From contig JAIXTM010000005.1 of the NCBI GenBank assembly GCA_027483945.1, forward strand, positions 62,001 through 126,000: 64,000 nucleotides of DNA, in the 5' to 3' direction. Of the stretch, positions 31,537 to 40,955 are shown in pieces. The translations under genes and the position numbers were made by a program. Origin of the DNA: Hyphomicrobiales bacterium (lineage in GTDB: Bacteria; Pseudomonadota; Alphaproteobacteria; Rhizobiales; Beijerinckiaceae). The notes beneath the pieces are model-generated. The model did no database searches. It had not been told where the DNA came from and was given only the letters and a program-made list of their open reading frames with translations. Position 1 is the stretch's first letter, and every line of letters begins with the position of its first letter.

Positions 31537-32223
31537 ATGATCGCGCAGATCGAACGGATCGACCGGTCGGGCGGAGCGGAAAGCCTCGCGGAGGCCGTGC
31601 GCATCGCCGAGGCGCTGATCTTCGCCTCGGCGCAGCCGCTCACCGAGGCGGACCTGAAGGGCCGGCTGCCGGAAGGCGTGCCGGTGGCGGAGGTGCTGGC
31701 AAGGCTCCAGGCGCTCTATTCGCCGCGCGGGGTCAACCTCGTCCAGGTGGCGGGCGGCTGGACGTTCCGCACCGCGTCCGACCTGTCCTACCTCCTGGCG
31801 CGGGACGCGCAGGAGCCGAAGAAGCTCTCCCGCGCCGCGCTCGAGGTCCTCGCCATCATCGCCTATCACCAGCCGGCGACCCGGGCGGAGATCGAGGAGA
31901 TCCGCGGCGTCTCCACCTCCCGCGGCAGCCTCGACGCGCTGATGGAGACCGGCTGGATCCGCATTCGCGGGCGCCGGCGCACGCCGGGCCGGCCGGTCAC
32001 CTACGGCACGACGCCGGCCTTCCTCGCCCAGTTCGGCCTCGATTCCATCGAGGACCTGCCGGGGCTCGACGACCTCAAGGGCGCGGGCTTCCTCGACCGC
32101 AAGCTGCCGCCGGGCTTCTCCGTGCCGATGCCGAACGACGACCAGGCCCTGCGCGAGGACGAGGACGAGCTCGACGACATGTTCGAGCACGACCACGGCC
32201 CGCTCGACCCGGACGCGCCCTGA
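31537..32223 (+). CDS. scpB: Segregation and condensation protein B
   Basis: 228 residues with two winged-helix domains: EALIFASAQPLTEADL near the N-terminus and LEVLAIIAYHQPATRAEIEEIRG in the middle. The C-terminal tail is acidic (DEDELDDMFEHDHG). It partners ScpA on SMC and begins 1 base after the scpA stop. Confidence 0.94.
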   Translation: MIAQIERIDRSGGAESLAEAVRIAEALIFASAQPLTEADLKGRLPEGVPVAEVLARLQALYSPRGVNLVQVAGGWTFRTASDLSYLLARDAQEPKKLSRAALEVLAIIAYHQPATRAEIEEIRGVSTSRGSLDALMETGWIRIRGRRRTPGRPVTYGTTPAFLAQFGLDSIEDLPGLDDLKGAGFLDRKLPPGFSVPMPNDDQALREDEDELDDMFEHDHGPLDPDAP

Positions 32224-32273
32224 GCCTGCCGCCGCCTTGACCGCCGGTGCGGGCGATGCCACCTGATCGCCCG

Positions 32274-33389
32274 ATGGCGAAGGCGGACGATAGCGGGCGG
32301 CGTTGGGGCAGGCGGGGCACCGCCGGCGCCTCGATTCCCGTCTCCATCGCGCTTGAGGACGTCGTCCAGACCTACGGTTCCGTCCGCGCGCTCGACGGCG
32401 TCTCGCTGTCGGTGAAGCCGCGCGAGATCGTCTGCCTGCTCGGCCAGTCCGGTTGCGGCAAGACGACACTCCTGCGCCAGGTCGCGGGGATCGAGGCGCC
32501 GGCGGGCGGGCGCGTCCTGCTGGACGGGCTGGACGTGTCCTCGCCCGGCCGGTTCGTCCCGCCGGAGCGCCGGGGCGTCGGCCTGATGTTCCAGGACTAC
32601 GCCTTGTTTCCCCATCTCTCCGTGCTGGAGAACGTCGCGTTCGGCCTGCGCGCCCTGTCGGGCGGCGAGAAGCGCGAGGTGGCGAGCCGCGCGCTGGAGC
32701 GCGTCGGCCTCGGGCACCTGCTGGAGGCCTATCCGCACACGCTGTCGGGCGGCGAACAGCAGCGCGTCGCGCTCGCCCGCGCCATCGCGCCGCGCCCCGG
32801 CGTGCTGCTGATGGACGAGCCCTTCGCCAATCTCGACCGGCGCCTGCGCGACGCGGTGCGCGAGGAGACGGTCGCGGTGCTCCGCGAGACCGGCGCCACC
32901 GTCATCATGGTGACGCACGATCCCGAGGAGGCGCTGCGGCTGGCCGACCGGGTCGTGCTCATGCGCGCGGGACGGATCGTACAGGAAGGGCCGGGGGCGG
33001 ACCTCTACCGCCGGCCGGCCGATCTCTTCGCCGCGCGATTCTTCTGCGATTACAACGAGATCGAGACGAGGGTTCGCGCGGGTCAGGCCGAAACGCCGTT
33101 CGGGCGCTTCGCCGCCGCCGGCATCGCGGAGGGCGGCCAGGCCATCGTCTGCGTGCGCCCCCACGGCATCCGGCTGGAAGCCGGCCAGTGCGGGCTGGCG
33201 GGCCGGGTCCTGGAGTTCCGCTCCATCGGCGAGGTGGATCTGGCGCGCATCGCGGTCGAGGGGCTGGACAAGCCGCTCCATGCCCGGCTGCCCGTCGTCG
33301 GGGCGGCCTTGCGGCCCAGCGCGGGGCAGGATGTCCGCGTCACCATCGCACCTGAAGAGGTTCTTGTTTTCCCGGCCTCGGACGCCTAG
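32274..33389 (+). CDS. Orphan ABC transporter ATP-binding protein (Fe3+/spermidine type)
   Basis: About 371 residues. Walker A GQSGCGKTT, Q-loop MFQDYALFPHLS, signature LSGGEQQRVALARA, Walker B VLLMDEPFANLD and switch VTHDPEEA are all intact. A C-terminal TOBE-like domain follows. It resembles FbpC/PotA-type importers, but no permease or binding protein is near. Starts at 32247, 32256 and 32274 are all possible and none has a good ribosome site. It sits between scpB and tatA, which are usually adjacent. Confidence 0.82.
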   Translation: MAKADDSGRRWGRRGTAGASIPVSIALEDVVQTYGSVRALDGVSLSVKPREIVCLLGQSGCGKTTLLRQVAGIEAPAGGRVLLDGLDVSSPGRFVPPERRGVGLMFQDYALFPHLSVLENVAFGLRALSGGEKREVASRALERVGLGHLLEAYPHTLSGGEQQRVALARAIAPRPGVLLMDEPFANLDRRLRDAVREETVAVLRETGATVIMVTHDPEEALRLADRVVLMRAGRIVQEGPGADLYRRPADLFAARFFCDYNEIETRVRAGQAETPFGRFAAAGIAEGGQAIVCVRPHGIRLEAGQCGLAGRVLEFRSIGEVDLARIAVEGLDKPLHARLPVVGAALRPSAGQDVRVTIAPEEVLVFPASDA

Positions 33390-33458
33390 GTTCCCGCGAC
33401 TTGCGGCAGGGGGACTTGGGGCCCGGGAAGCCGCACCGTGCAAGAGGGAGATCGCGTC

Positions 33459-33701
33459 ATGGGCCTGAGCTGGCAGCACCTTCTGATTTTCCTGGTGATC
33501 GCGCTGCTGCTCTTCGGCCGCGGCAAGATCTCCAGCCTGATGGGCGACGTCGCCCAGGGCATCAAGGCCTTCAAGAAGGGCATGGCGGAGGACGACACCG
33601 CCAAGACCGACACGCCGCCGGCCGCGCCGCAGGCGATCGAGGGCACGGCCGCCGCCAAGCCGGCCGCGGCCCCCGCCTCCACGACCGAGACCAAGGCCTG
33701 A
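33459..33701 (+). CDS. tatA: Sec-independent translocase subunit TatA
   Basis: 80 residues: one N-terminal transmembrane helix (about 5-20, [14 protein letters not shown]), then an amphipathic helix ([20 protein letters not shown]) and an Ala/Pro-rich tail. It forms the Tat export pore. The ATG at 33459 has AGAGGGAG upstream. First gene of tatABC. Confidence 0.94.
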   Translation: MGLSWQHLLIFLVIALLLFGRGKISSLMGDVAQGIKAFKKGMAEDDTAKTDTPPAAPQAIEGTAAAKPAAAPASTTETKA

Positions 33702-33749
33702 CCTTAGCCTGAAGCTGCTCCAGGCCCGCTCGGGCGGGACGAGGCCAAC

Positions 33750-34406
33750 ATGTTCGACGTCAGCTGGGGCGAGATGCTCATCGTCGGCGCGGTCGCCCTG
33801 GTGGTGATCGGGCCGAAGGACTTGCCGCGCGCGCTGCGCACGGTGGGGCAGATGGTCGGCAAGGTTCGGCGCATGGCCGGCGAGTTCCAGGGCCAGTTCC
33901 AGGAGGCGATGCGCGAGGCCGAGGTCGCCGAGCTGCGCCGCGAGATGGAGCAGATGAAGGCCGCTGCCGCGGGCGTCACCGACGGGACGATCGCGCCGCC
34001 TCCGCCGCCGGTCTCCGCGACCGCTTCGCACATGGACGAGCCACTGGTGCCGCCGCTGGAACCGCTGCCGCCGCTCGATCTCGCGCCGCCTCCGCCCGCC
34101 AAGGACAGGCCTTCCGAGACCAGGCCCGCCAAGGACAAGCCCGTCGAGGCCAAGCCCGCCGAGGCCAAGCCTGCCGAGCCCAAGCCTGCCGATCCAGCGA
34201 AGCCGGTGGACGTATCCGCCAAGCGGGCACCCAAGCGCGTCGCCAAGGTTGCCGCTGCGCCCGAGGCGCCCGTCGCCGCGGCGGCGTCGGCCAAGCCGGC
34301 GAAGCCCGCCGCCAAAGCCGTGAAGCCTGCCGCGAAGGCCAAGGCCGTGCCTGACGCGTCCGTCGAGGCGGCCGCGCCCGCGCGCCGGACGAGGACGCGC
34401 GCATGA
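33750..34406 (+). CDS. tatB: Sec-independent translocase subunit TatB
   Basis: 218 residues. N-terminal [21 protein letters not shown], then an amphipathic helix, then a long low-complexity tail of Lys/Pro/Ala repeats ([14 protein letters not shown]). TatB with TatC recognises twin-arginine signals. Its stop overlaps tatC by 4 bases. The tail is longer than in enteric TatB but common in this order. Confidence 0.94.
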   Translation: MFDVSWGEMLIVGAVALVVIGPKDLPRALRTVGQMVGKVRRMAGEFQGQFQEAMREAEVAELRREMEQMKAAAAGVTDGTIAPPPPPVSATASHMDEPLVPPLEPLPPLDLAPPPPAKDRPSETRPAKDKPVEAKPAEAKPAEPKPADPAKPVDVSAKRAPKRVAKVAAAPEAPVAAAASAKPAKPAAKAVKPAAKAKAVPDASVEAAAPARRTRTRA

Positions 34407-35197
34407 CCGAGGACGAGATCGACGCCTCCCGCGCGCCGCTGATCGAGCACCTGATCGAGCTGCGCTCGCGCCTGATCAAGGCGATGGTGGCCTTCGCCCT
34501 GATGTTCCTCCTGTGCTTCGCGGTCTCGCAGCACATCTACAACATCCTGGTCTGGCCCTTCGCCTCCACGGCGCGCGCCATGGGGATCGACCCCAAGCTG
34601 ATCTACACGGCGCCGCTCGAGTATTTCTTCACGCAGATCCACGTGGCGGCGTTCGGCGCCGCGTTCTTCTCGTTCCCGGTCGTGGCGACGCAGATCTACA
34701 AATTCGTGGCGCCGGGCCTCTACAAGAACGAGCGCGAGGCCTTCGTGCCGTATCTGTTCGCGACGCCGCTCTTCTTCATCTTCGGCGCGCTGATGGTCTA
34801 TTTCGCGGCCATGCCGCTGCTGATGCGCTTCTCGCTGGGGATGCAGCAGATCGGGCCTGAGGCGGTGGCGACGATCGAGCTCCTGCCCAAGGTCAGCGAC
34901 TACCTCTCGCTGATCATGACGCTCGTCTTCGCCTTCGGCGTCTGCTTCCAGCTGCCGGTGATCCTGACTTTGCTGGGGCAGGCGGGCATCATCGATTCGA
35001 AGTTCCTGGTGGAGAAGCGCCGCTACGCCATCGTCATCGTGGCGGGCATCGCGGCGGTGCTGACACCGCCGGACGCGATCAGCATGTTGGTGCTTGCGAC
35101 GCCTACGGTCCTTCTTTACGAGGCGAGCATCCTGGCAGTGCGTTTCTTCGAGAGACGGCGTGCCGCGGCGGAAGCGGCGGAAGCTCCCTCGTCCTGA
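34403..35197 (+). CDS. tatC: Sec-independent translocase subunit TatC
   Basis: 264 residues with six hydrophobic segments. Family motifs are [16 protein letters not shown] at the N-terminus and [11 protein letters not shown] in the first periplasmic region. It is the twin-arginine receptor. It ends with [15 protein letters not shown], typical of the fifth-sixth helix region. It is coupled to tatB and followed after 33 bp by serS. Confidence 0.95.
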   Translation: MTEDEIDASRAPLIEHLIELRSRLIKAMVAFALMFLLCFAVSQHIYNILVWPFASTARAMGIDPKLIYTAPLEYFFTQIHVAAFGAAFFSFPVVATQIYKFVAPGLYKNEREAFVPYLFATPLFFIFGALMVYFAAMPLLMRFSLGMQQIGPEAVATIELLPKVSDYLSLIMTLVFAFGVCFQLPVILTLLGQAGIIDSKFLVEKRRYAIVIVAGIAAVLTPPDAISMLVLATPTVLLYEASILAVRFFERRRAAAEAAEAPSS

Positions 35198-35230
35198 TCC
35201 CAGCACCGCCGCCGTCACGACGGGCGCGCC

Positions 35231-36550
35231 ATGCACGACATCAAGGTCATCCGCGACAATCCGCAGGCATTCGACGCCGCCCTCGGGCGGCGGGGCCTCG
35301 CGCCGATGTCCGGCGAGGTGCTGGCGCTGGACGAGGCGCGCCGCAGCGCCGTCACGGCCCTCCAGACCGCGCAGGAGCGGCGCAACGCGCTGTCCAAGGA
35401 GATCGGCCAGGCCATGGCCGCCAAGGACCCGGCCCGCGCCGAGGCGCTCAAGGCCGAGGTCGCCGCGCTGAAGGAGAGCGGCCCGGCGCTGGAGCAGGCC
35501 GAGCGGGACGCCTCGAAGGCGCTGGACGACTGCCTCGCCGCGATCCCGAACCTGCCGCTGCCGGACGTGCCGGACGGCGCGGACGAGCACGGCAACGTCG
35601 TGCGCTCGGTCCACGGCGTGAAGCCGGAGGAGGCCGGCAAGCTGCGCGGGATCAACCAGCCGCGCCAGCATTTCGAGATCGGCGAAGCCCTCGGCCAGAT
35701 GGATTTCGAAAGCGCGGCCAAGCTCTCGGGCTCGCGCTTCGTCGTGCTGAACCGCGGCATCGCGCGCCTGTCGCGCGCGCTCGGCCAGTTCATGCTGGAC
35801 ACGCACGTGAACGAGCATGGCTACGAGGAAGTGGCCCCGCCGCTGCTGGTGCGGGACGAGGCGATGTTCGGCACGGCGCAGCTGCCGAAGTTTCGGGATG
35901 ATCAGTTTGCGGCGGTAAAGGGCTCTAGCGACTCGGAGGGAGGCCATTGGCTCATCCCCACCGCCGAGGTGCCGCTCACCAACCTCGTCCGCGAATCGAT
36001 CCTTTCGCCCGAGGAACTGCCGCGCCGCTATACGGCCCTGACCCAGTGCTTCCGGGCAGAAGCCGGGGCGGCGGGGCGCGATACGCGCGGCATGATCCGC
36101 CAGCACCAGTTCGAGAAGGTGGAGCTCGTCTCGATCACGACGCCGGACAAGTCCGCGGAGGAGCACGAGCGGATGCTCGCCTGCGCCGAGGCGGTGCTGA
36201 AGAAGCTCGACCTACATTACCGCGTGATGACGCTCTGCACCGGCGACATGGGCTTCGCCTCGCAGAAGACCTTCGACATCGAGGTCTGGCTGCCCGGGCA
36301 GAATGCGTTCCGCGAGATCTCGTCCTGCTCGGTCTGCGGCGATTTCCAGGCCCGGCGCATGAATGCGCGCTATCGCGGCGCCGACGGCAAGCCGGCCTTC
36401 GTCCACACGCTCAACGGATCGGGCGTCGCGGTCGGGCGGGCGCTGGTCGCGGTGCTGGAGACCTACCAGAACGAGGACGGCTCGGTGACCGTGCCGGACG
36501 TCCTGAAGCCCTATATGGGCGGCATGACTCACATCGAGAAAGCCGCCTGA
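35231..36550 (+). CDS. serS: Seryl-tRNA synthetase
   Basis: 439 residues, class II. An N-terminal long coiled coil (about 28-105) binds the tRNA. Motif 2 [25 protein letters not shown] and motif 3 [16 protein letters not shown] are present. A short segment near residue 235 ([11 protein letters not shown]) is slightly longer than common forms and its codons are less GC-rich than the rest. The stop overlaps the surE start. Confidence 0.95.
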   Translation: MHDIKVIRDNPQAFDAALGRRGLAPMSGEVLALDEARRSAVTALQTAQERRNALSKEIGQAMAAKDPARAEALKAEVAALKESGPALEQAERDASKALDDCLAAIPNLPLPDVPDGADEHGNVVRSVHGVKPEEAGKLRGINQPRQHFEIGEALGQMDFESAAKLSGSRFVVLNRGIARLSRALGQFMLDTHVNEHGYEEVAPPLLVRDEAMFGTAQLPKFRDDQFAAVKGSSDSEGGHWLIPTAEVPLTNLVRESILSPEELPRRYTALTQCFRAEAGAAGRDTRGMIRQHQFEKVELVSITTPDKSAEEHERMLACAEAVLKKLDLHYRVMTLCTGDMGFASQKTFDIEVWLPGQNAFREISSCSVCGDFQARRMNARYRGADGKPAFVHTLNGSGVAVGRALVAVLETYQNEDGSVTVPDVLKPYMGGMTHIEKAA

Positions 36551-37314
36551 TGCGCATCCTCGTCACCAACGACGACGGCATCCACGCTCCCGGCCTCGCC
36601 ATCGCCGAAGCGATCGCGCGCGAGCTTTCCTCCGACATCTGGGTCGTCGCGCCGGAGACGGACCAGAGCGGCGTGTCGCACTCGCTCTCGCTCAACGACC
36701 CGTTGCGCCTGCGGCAGGTCGGCGAGCGGCGCTTCGCGGTGAAAGGCACGCCGACCGATTGCGTCATCATGGCGGTCCGCCACCTGATGACCGAGGTGAA
36801 GCCGGACCTCGTCCTCTCCGGCGTCAACCGGGGCCAGAACGCGGCCGACGACGTGACCTATTCCGGCACCGTCGCCGCGGCCATGGAGGGCACGATCCTG
36901 GGCGTCCCGTCCATCGCCCTGAGCCAGGCCTATCGCGGGCCGCTGAAGCGGGACGAGCTGCCCTGGCACTGCGCGCAGACCCATGCCCCCGCGGTGATCC
37001 GCAAGGTCCTCGCCGAGGGCATCCCGGCGGGCGTCCTCGTCAACATCAATTTTCCCGCCTGCCAGCCGCAGGAGGTGCGCGGCACCGCCGTCTGCGTCCA
37101 GGGCCGGCGCGACCAGGCGATGCTGCGGATCGACCCGCGCCTCGACGGACGGGGCAATCCCTATTTCTGGGTGGCCTTCACCCGCGAGCCTTTCGCGCTC
37201 CATCCCGGCACCGACCTTGCCGCCCTGGACGACAACCGCATTTCCGTCACGCCCCTGCGTCTGGACCTCACCGACCAGCCGACATTGACGCGTTATGCCC
37301 AGCTTTTCGACTGA
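36550..37314 (+). CDS. surE: 5'/3'-nucleotidase SurE
   Basis: 254 residues. The metal site NDDG lies at about 7-10 ([15 protein letters not shown]), with [14 protein letters not shown] and [19 protein letters not shown] completing the active site. It dephosphorylates nucleoside monophosphates. The ATG shares one base with the serS stop (TGATG), and pcm overlaps its 3' end by 20 bp, so expression is coupled. Confidence 0.95.
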   Translation: MRILVTNDDGIHAPGLAIAEAIARELSSDIWVVAPETDQSGVSHSLSLNDPLRLRQVGERRFAVKGTPTDCVIMAVRHLMTEVKPDLVLSGVNRGQNAADDVTYSGTVAAAMEGTILGVPSIALSQAYRGPLKRDELPWHCAQTHAPAVIRKVLAEGIPAGVLVNINFPACQPQEVRGTAVCVQGRRDQAMLRIDPRLDGRGNPYFWVAFTREPFALHPGTDLAALDDNRISVTPLRLDLTDQPTLTRYAQLFD

Positions 37315-37978
37315 GCCGGACGAGGAGACCGAGCGGGACAGGCAGGCGGCGCAGACCGTCCAGTTCCTGCTGGCCCTGCGTGCGCGCGGCGTGCGCGACA
37401 CGGCTCTGCTGCGCGCCATGGAATCGGTGCCGCGCCAGCTCTTCGCGCCGCCGCGCTGCGCCGATCTTTCCCGCGCCGACGTCTCGCTGCCGCTGCCCTG
37501 CGGCCAGACCATGCTGGCGCCTTCGGCCATCGCGCTCCTTGTCGGGCACCTGAAGGCGGCCAAGGGCCAGCGGGTCCTGGAGGTCGGCACGGGCTCGGGC
37601 TACGTCACCGCGCTCCTCGCGACGCTCGCCGGCGGCGTCACCAGCATCGAGCGCTACCGGACGCTGGCCATCGCCGCGTCCGAGCGGCTGGCCGCGGCAG
37701 GGATCGGGCGGGCGAGCGTGATCCATGGCGACGGACTCGATCCCGATCCGGCGCTCGACGGCTTCGACCGCATCCTGCTGACGGGCTCGGTCCCCTCGGT
37801 GCCGGCGAACCTCCTGGCGCGGCTGAAGCCGGAAGGGCGGCTCGTCGCCGTCGTCACGCTTCAGGACGGCGCGCGCGTCGTCAGCTTCGACCGCACGCCG
37901 ACCGGCGCCTTCCAGGAAGCGCGCCACGCGCATGTGCGAATCCCGCCGCTGGTGCCGGGACTTGCGCGATCCCTGTGA
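37295..37978 (+). CDS. pcm: Protein-L-isoaspartate O-methyltransferase
   Basis: 227 residues. SAM-binding motif [15 protein letters not shown] (about 93-107) and the upstream [14 protein letters not shown] block mark the PCMT family, which repairs isoaspartyl damage in proteins. The usual Ser/Thr after TM is replaced here by LAPS, a small variation. surE-pcm is a standard pair, and they overlap here. Confidence 0.9.
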   Translation: MPSFSTEPDEETERDRQAAQTVQFLLALRARGVRDTALLRAMESVPRQLFAPPRCADLSRADVSLPLPCGQTMLAPSAIALLVGHLKAAKGQRVLEVGTGSGYVTALLATLAGGVTSIERYRTLAIAASERLAAAGIGRASVIHGDGLDPDPALDGFDRILLTGSVPSVPANLLARLKPEGRLVAVVTLQDGARVVSFDRTPTGAFQEARHAHVRIPPLVPGLARSL

Positions 37979-38090
37979 TTGCAGGGCGTTTCGCGCAATT
38001 TACGAAAAGCGCAGCCATCGCAACCGTTGCTTAACCTGAATCCGTTTTTAATCCGGGTCATCAGTTTCGCGTCGTTTGTGGGTGTGTTCG

Positions 38091-39350
38091 ATGTTGCGTC
38101 GCGTTCAGTTCCTGCCGGGCCGTGCTCTTCCCAAGCTGGTGATCGCCGGCCTCGTCGCCACGACGGCGGCGGCGTGCAGCGCCGACAGCTCCCGCTTCGC
38201 GGACAGCCCCTTCGCCAATCCTTTCGCCACCTCGAACCGGTTCGATCCGACCGGCGCGACGGGCAGCATCGGCGGCCAGCCGCCCCAGGCTCCGTCCCGC
38301 GGCATCGCGGTCGAGCCGCTGCCGCCGGTCGCCGGCGCCCCGGCCGCTCCGGCCGGCCAGGTCTACGCGGCACGGCCGCCCATGGGCCAGCCGCAGCCCC
38401 AGTTCCAGCCGCAGCCTCAGTTCCAGCCCCAGGCGCAGTACCAGGCGCCGGTGCAGCAGGCGGCCCGTCCCGCCGGCTGGTCCGCGCAGGGCGGCACCCC
38501 GATCGTCGTCGCCCAGGGCGAGACGGTGGGCGTGCTGGCCGATCGCTACAGCGTCCCGGCCTCGGCGATCCTGGCCGCCAACGGCCTCACCAATGCCGCG
38601 CAGGTCCGTCCGGGCCAGCGCCTGACGATCCCGGTCTACAGCACCGTCGGCACGGGTCCGGCCCCGGCGCCGGTCCAGCAGCGCCCGGTCGCGCCGGTCG
38701 CCGCGGTGCCCAAGCCGATGCAGCCTGCCACGAAGCCGCTGGCTCCGGCCGCGAAGCCGGTGGCGCAGAAGCCCGTCGAGGCTCCCGCCCGCACCGCCGC
38801 GATCGCGCCGGCCGCCAAGCCCGCTCCGGCCGCTGTCCCGGCCGCTCCGGCCCCGGTCGCGCAGAAGCCGGCCCAGCCGCCGGTCGCCGCGGCGCCCGCT
38901 CCGGCTCCGGCCAAGGTCGAAGCGCAGCCCAAGGCCGCCCCGAGCGAGCCCGAGCAGACCGCCTCCATCGCCCATGACGGCACCGAGTTCCGCTGGCCGG
39001 CCCGCGGCCGCATCATCGCGGGCTTCAACGGCAAGGGCGGCAACGAGGGCATCAACATCGCGCTCCCCGAGGGCACGCCGGTCAAGGCGTCCGAGGGCGG
39101 CACGGTCGCCTATGCCGGCAGCGAGCTGAAGGGCTACGGCAACCTCGTGCTGATCCGCCACGACAACGGCTTCGTGTCGGCCTACGCCCATAACAGCGAG
39201 CTGATGGTCAAGCGCGGCGACAAGGTCCGCCGCGGGCAGGTGGTCGCGAAGTCGGGCCAGTCCGGCAACGTCTCCTCGCCCCAGCTGCATTTCGAGCTGC
39301 GCAAGGGCGCGACCCCGGTCGACCCGATGCAGCATCTCGCCGGGCTCTGA
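38091..39350 (+). CDS. LysM/LytM (M23-like) envelope protein, NlpD-type, likely non-catalytic
   Basis: 419 residues. An N-terminal export signal ends at a possible lipobox (ATTAAAC, Cys about 26). A Pro/Gln-rich stretch, a LysM domain (about 140-185), an Ala/Pro linker and a C-terminal LytM domain (about 305-415) follow. The first zinc motif, normally HxGxD, reads NEGINIAL here, so key ligands are missing although QLHFEL remains. Such degenerate LytM proteins activate amidases at division. An earlier GTG at 38076 is less likely. Confidence 0.87.
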   Translation: MLRRVQFLPGRALPKLVIAGLVATTAAACSADSSRFADSPFANPFATSNRFDPTGATGSIGGQPPQAPSRGIAVEPLPPVAGAPAAPAGQVYAARPPMGQPQPQFQPQPQFQPQAQYQAPVQQAARPAGWSAQGGTPIVVAQGETVGVLADRYSVPASAILAANGLTNAAQVRPGQRLTIPVYSTVGTGPAPAPVQQRPVAPVAAVPKPMQPATKPLAPAAKPVAQKPVEAPARTAAIAPAAKPAPAAVPAAPAPVAQKPAQPPVAAAPAPAPAKVEAQPKAAPSEPEQTASIAHDGTEFRWPARGRIIAGFNGKGGNEGINIALPEGTPVKASEGGTVAYAGSELKGYGNLVLIRHDNGFVSAYAHNSELMVKRGDKVRRGQVVAKSGQSGNVSSPQLHFELRKGATPVDPMQHLAGL

Positions 39351-39400
39351 CGAGTAGCGGGCGTCGCCGCTCGAGACCCCGGACGACGTCCATTCGAGAG

Positions 39401-39430
39401 GCGCCGGCAACCGAAGTTGCCGGCGCTTTC
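39401..39430 (+). terminator. Intrinsic terminator after the LysM/LytM gene
   Basis: GCGCCGGCAA at 39401-39410 pairs perfectly with TTGCCGGCGC at 39417-39426 around a 6-base loop, followed by TTTCCTT. It lies 51 bases after the stop. Confidence 0.8.
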
Positions 39431-39472
39431 CTTATGGGGACGACAGGCCGGGCAACCGAAGCTGCCGGCGCT
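39406..39472. repeat. 22-bp direct repeat containing terminator sequence
   Basis: The 22 bases at 39406-39427 recur at 39451-39472 with one change (T to C in the loop-proximal stem). The first copy is part of the terminator. The second keeps only a partial stem and lies just past the stop of the convergent ATPase gene. Confidence 0.7.
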
Positions 39473-39487
39473 CGCTTTGGCGGGCCT

Positions 39488-40378
39488 TCAGGCGAGGGGC
39501 TTCTCCAGCCGGCCCGCGAGGTCCTGGATATATTGCCAGGCGGTTCGGCCGGAGCGCGCGCCGCGCGTCGTCGCCCATTCCAGCGCCTCGGCCCGCACCC
39601 GCTCGCGGTCCTGCGCCAGCCCGAAATGCTCCGCATAGCCGAACACCATGGCGAGATACTCGTCCTGGCTGCATTTGTGGAAGCCGAGCCAGAGGCCGAA
39701 CCGGTCCGAGAGCGAGACCTTCTCCTCCACCGCCTCGCCGGGATTGATCGCGGTGGAGCGCTCGTTCTCCATCATGTCCCGCGGCAGGAGGTGGCGGCGG
39801 TTGGAGGTGGCGTAGAAGATGACGTTGGCGGGCCTGCCCTCCAGCCCGCCCTCGAGCGCCGCCTTCAGCGACTTGTAGGACGTGTCGTCCTGATCGAAGG
39901 AGAGGTCGTCGCAGAAGACGACGAAGCGATGGGCGTCGGCCCGCAGGATCGCCATGAGGTCGGGCAGGGTCTCCACGTCCTCGCGATGGATCTCCACGAG
40001 CTTCAGGGGGAGCGTGCCGGCGGCGGCGCCCGCGTTGATCGCGGCATGCACCGCCTTCACCAGCGATGACTTGCCCATGCCGCGCGCGCCCCAGAGCAGG
40101 GCGTTGTTGGCCGGCAGGCCGCGGGCGAAGCGGGCCGTGTTGTCGTGGAGCTGGTCGCGGACGCGGTCGATGCCATGGAGGAGGGCGAGCTCGACGCGGT
40201 TCACCACCGGCACCGGCTGCAGGACGCGCCCGCGCGGCTGCCAGACGAAGGCGTCGGCGGCGGCAAGGTCCGGGACGGCCGATTCCGGCGGCGCCAGGCG
40301 TTCCAGCGCAGCGGCGATGCGGGCGAGGGCGGCGATGCCGGCGGCAAGGTCGGGCCCGGTCGCTGTCGTGTCGGTCAT
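39488..40378 (-). CDS. DUF815-family AAA ATPase
   Basis: 296 residues. Walker A WGARGMGKSSLVKA (about 97-110), Walker B FVVFCDDLSFD and an arginine-rich sensor region are visible. The family is widespread in proteobacteria with no firm function. Start ATG 40378 (MTDTTATGPD) is chosen; the frame extends upstream but without ATPase character. It is transcribed alone, convergent with the LysM/LytM gene and divergent from yajC. Confidence 0.87.
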   Translation of the reverse strand: MTDTTATGPDLAAGIAALARIAAALERLAPPESAVPDLAAADAFVWQPRGRVLQPVPVVNRVELALLHGIDRVRDQLHDNTARFARGLPANNALLWGARGMGKSSLVKAVHAAINAGAAAGTLPLKLVEIHREDVETLPDLMAILRADAHRFVVFCDDLSFDQDDTSYKSLKAALEGGLEGRPANVIFYATSNRRHLLPRDMMENERSTAINPGEAVEEKVSLSDRFGLWLGFHKCSQDEYLAMVFGYAEHFGLAQDRERVRAEALEWATTRGARSGRTAWQYIQDLAGRLEKPLA

Positions 40379-40553
40379 GGCGTCGTTCCTGCGGCGTCTG
40401 GCAAAGTCGCCCTCCGGCTGATATCGCGACCAATGCGCCCGGTCCATGCGGCGCGGAGCCGAGCGGCGTTGCTTTCGGAGCATCCGCCGGTATAGTCCGC
40501 GCGCTTTTTACAAGACGGGGCAACCGGCCCCGCCTGCTCAGGAGTTAGACCCC

Positions 40554-40880
40554 GTGATCACGCCCGCCTTCGCGCAGTCCGCCCCCGCCGCCGGTGGCGG
40601 AGACATCCTGTTCCAGATGCTGCCCTTCGTGCTCATCTTCGTGATCATGTGGTTCCTGATCATCCGGCCGCAGCAGAAGCGCGTGAAGGAGCACCAGGCG
40701 AAGATCAACGGCATCCGCCGCGGCGACACGGTCGTCCTGTCCGGCGGCCTGGTCGGCAAGGTGACGAAGGCCGGCGAGGATCCGGAGATCGAGGTCGAGA
40801 TTTCCGAGGGCGTGCGGGTCAAGGCCGTGAAAGGCATGATCGCCGACGTCCGCGCCAAGGGCGAGCCGGTCAAGGCGTGA
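40554..40880 (+). CDS. yajC: Preprotein translocase accessory subunit YajC
   Basis: 108 residues from a GTG at 40554 with AGGAG upstream. One transmembrane helix (about 19-38, MLPFVLIFVIMWFLIIRPQ) is followed by the conserved RPQQKR and a small soluble domain. It joins SecD and SecF in the holo-translocon. secD follows 75 bp later. Confidence 0.93.
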   Translation: MITPAFAQSAPAAGGGDILFQMLPFVLIFVIMWFLIIRPQQKRVKEHQAKINGIRRGDTVVLSGGLVGKVTKAGEDPEIEVEISEGVRVKAVKGMIADVRAKGEPVKA

Positions 40881-40955
40881 AGCCGGGACATGATCCATTG
40901 TCGGCCCGGCGCGGCGGCTTGACCGCTGGCGCCGCGGCCCAGGAATGACGACGCA

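Noticed and set aside
32274-33389. The orphan ABC ATPase as the missing ProV of the betaine-type importer
   Set aside because: Its sequence is of the Fe3+/spermidine type and it lies more than 20 kb away, so the link is only a possibility.
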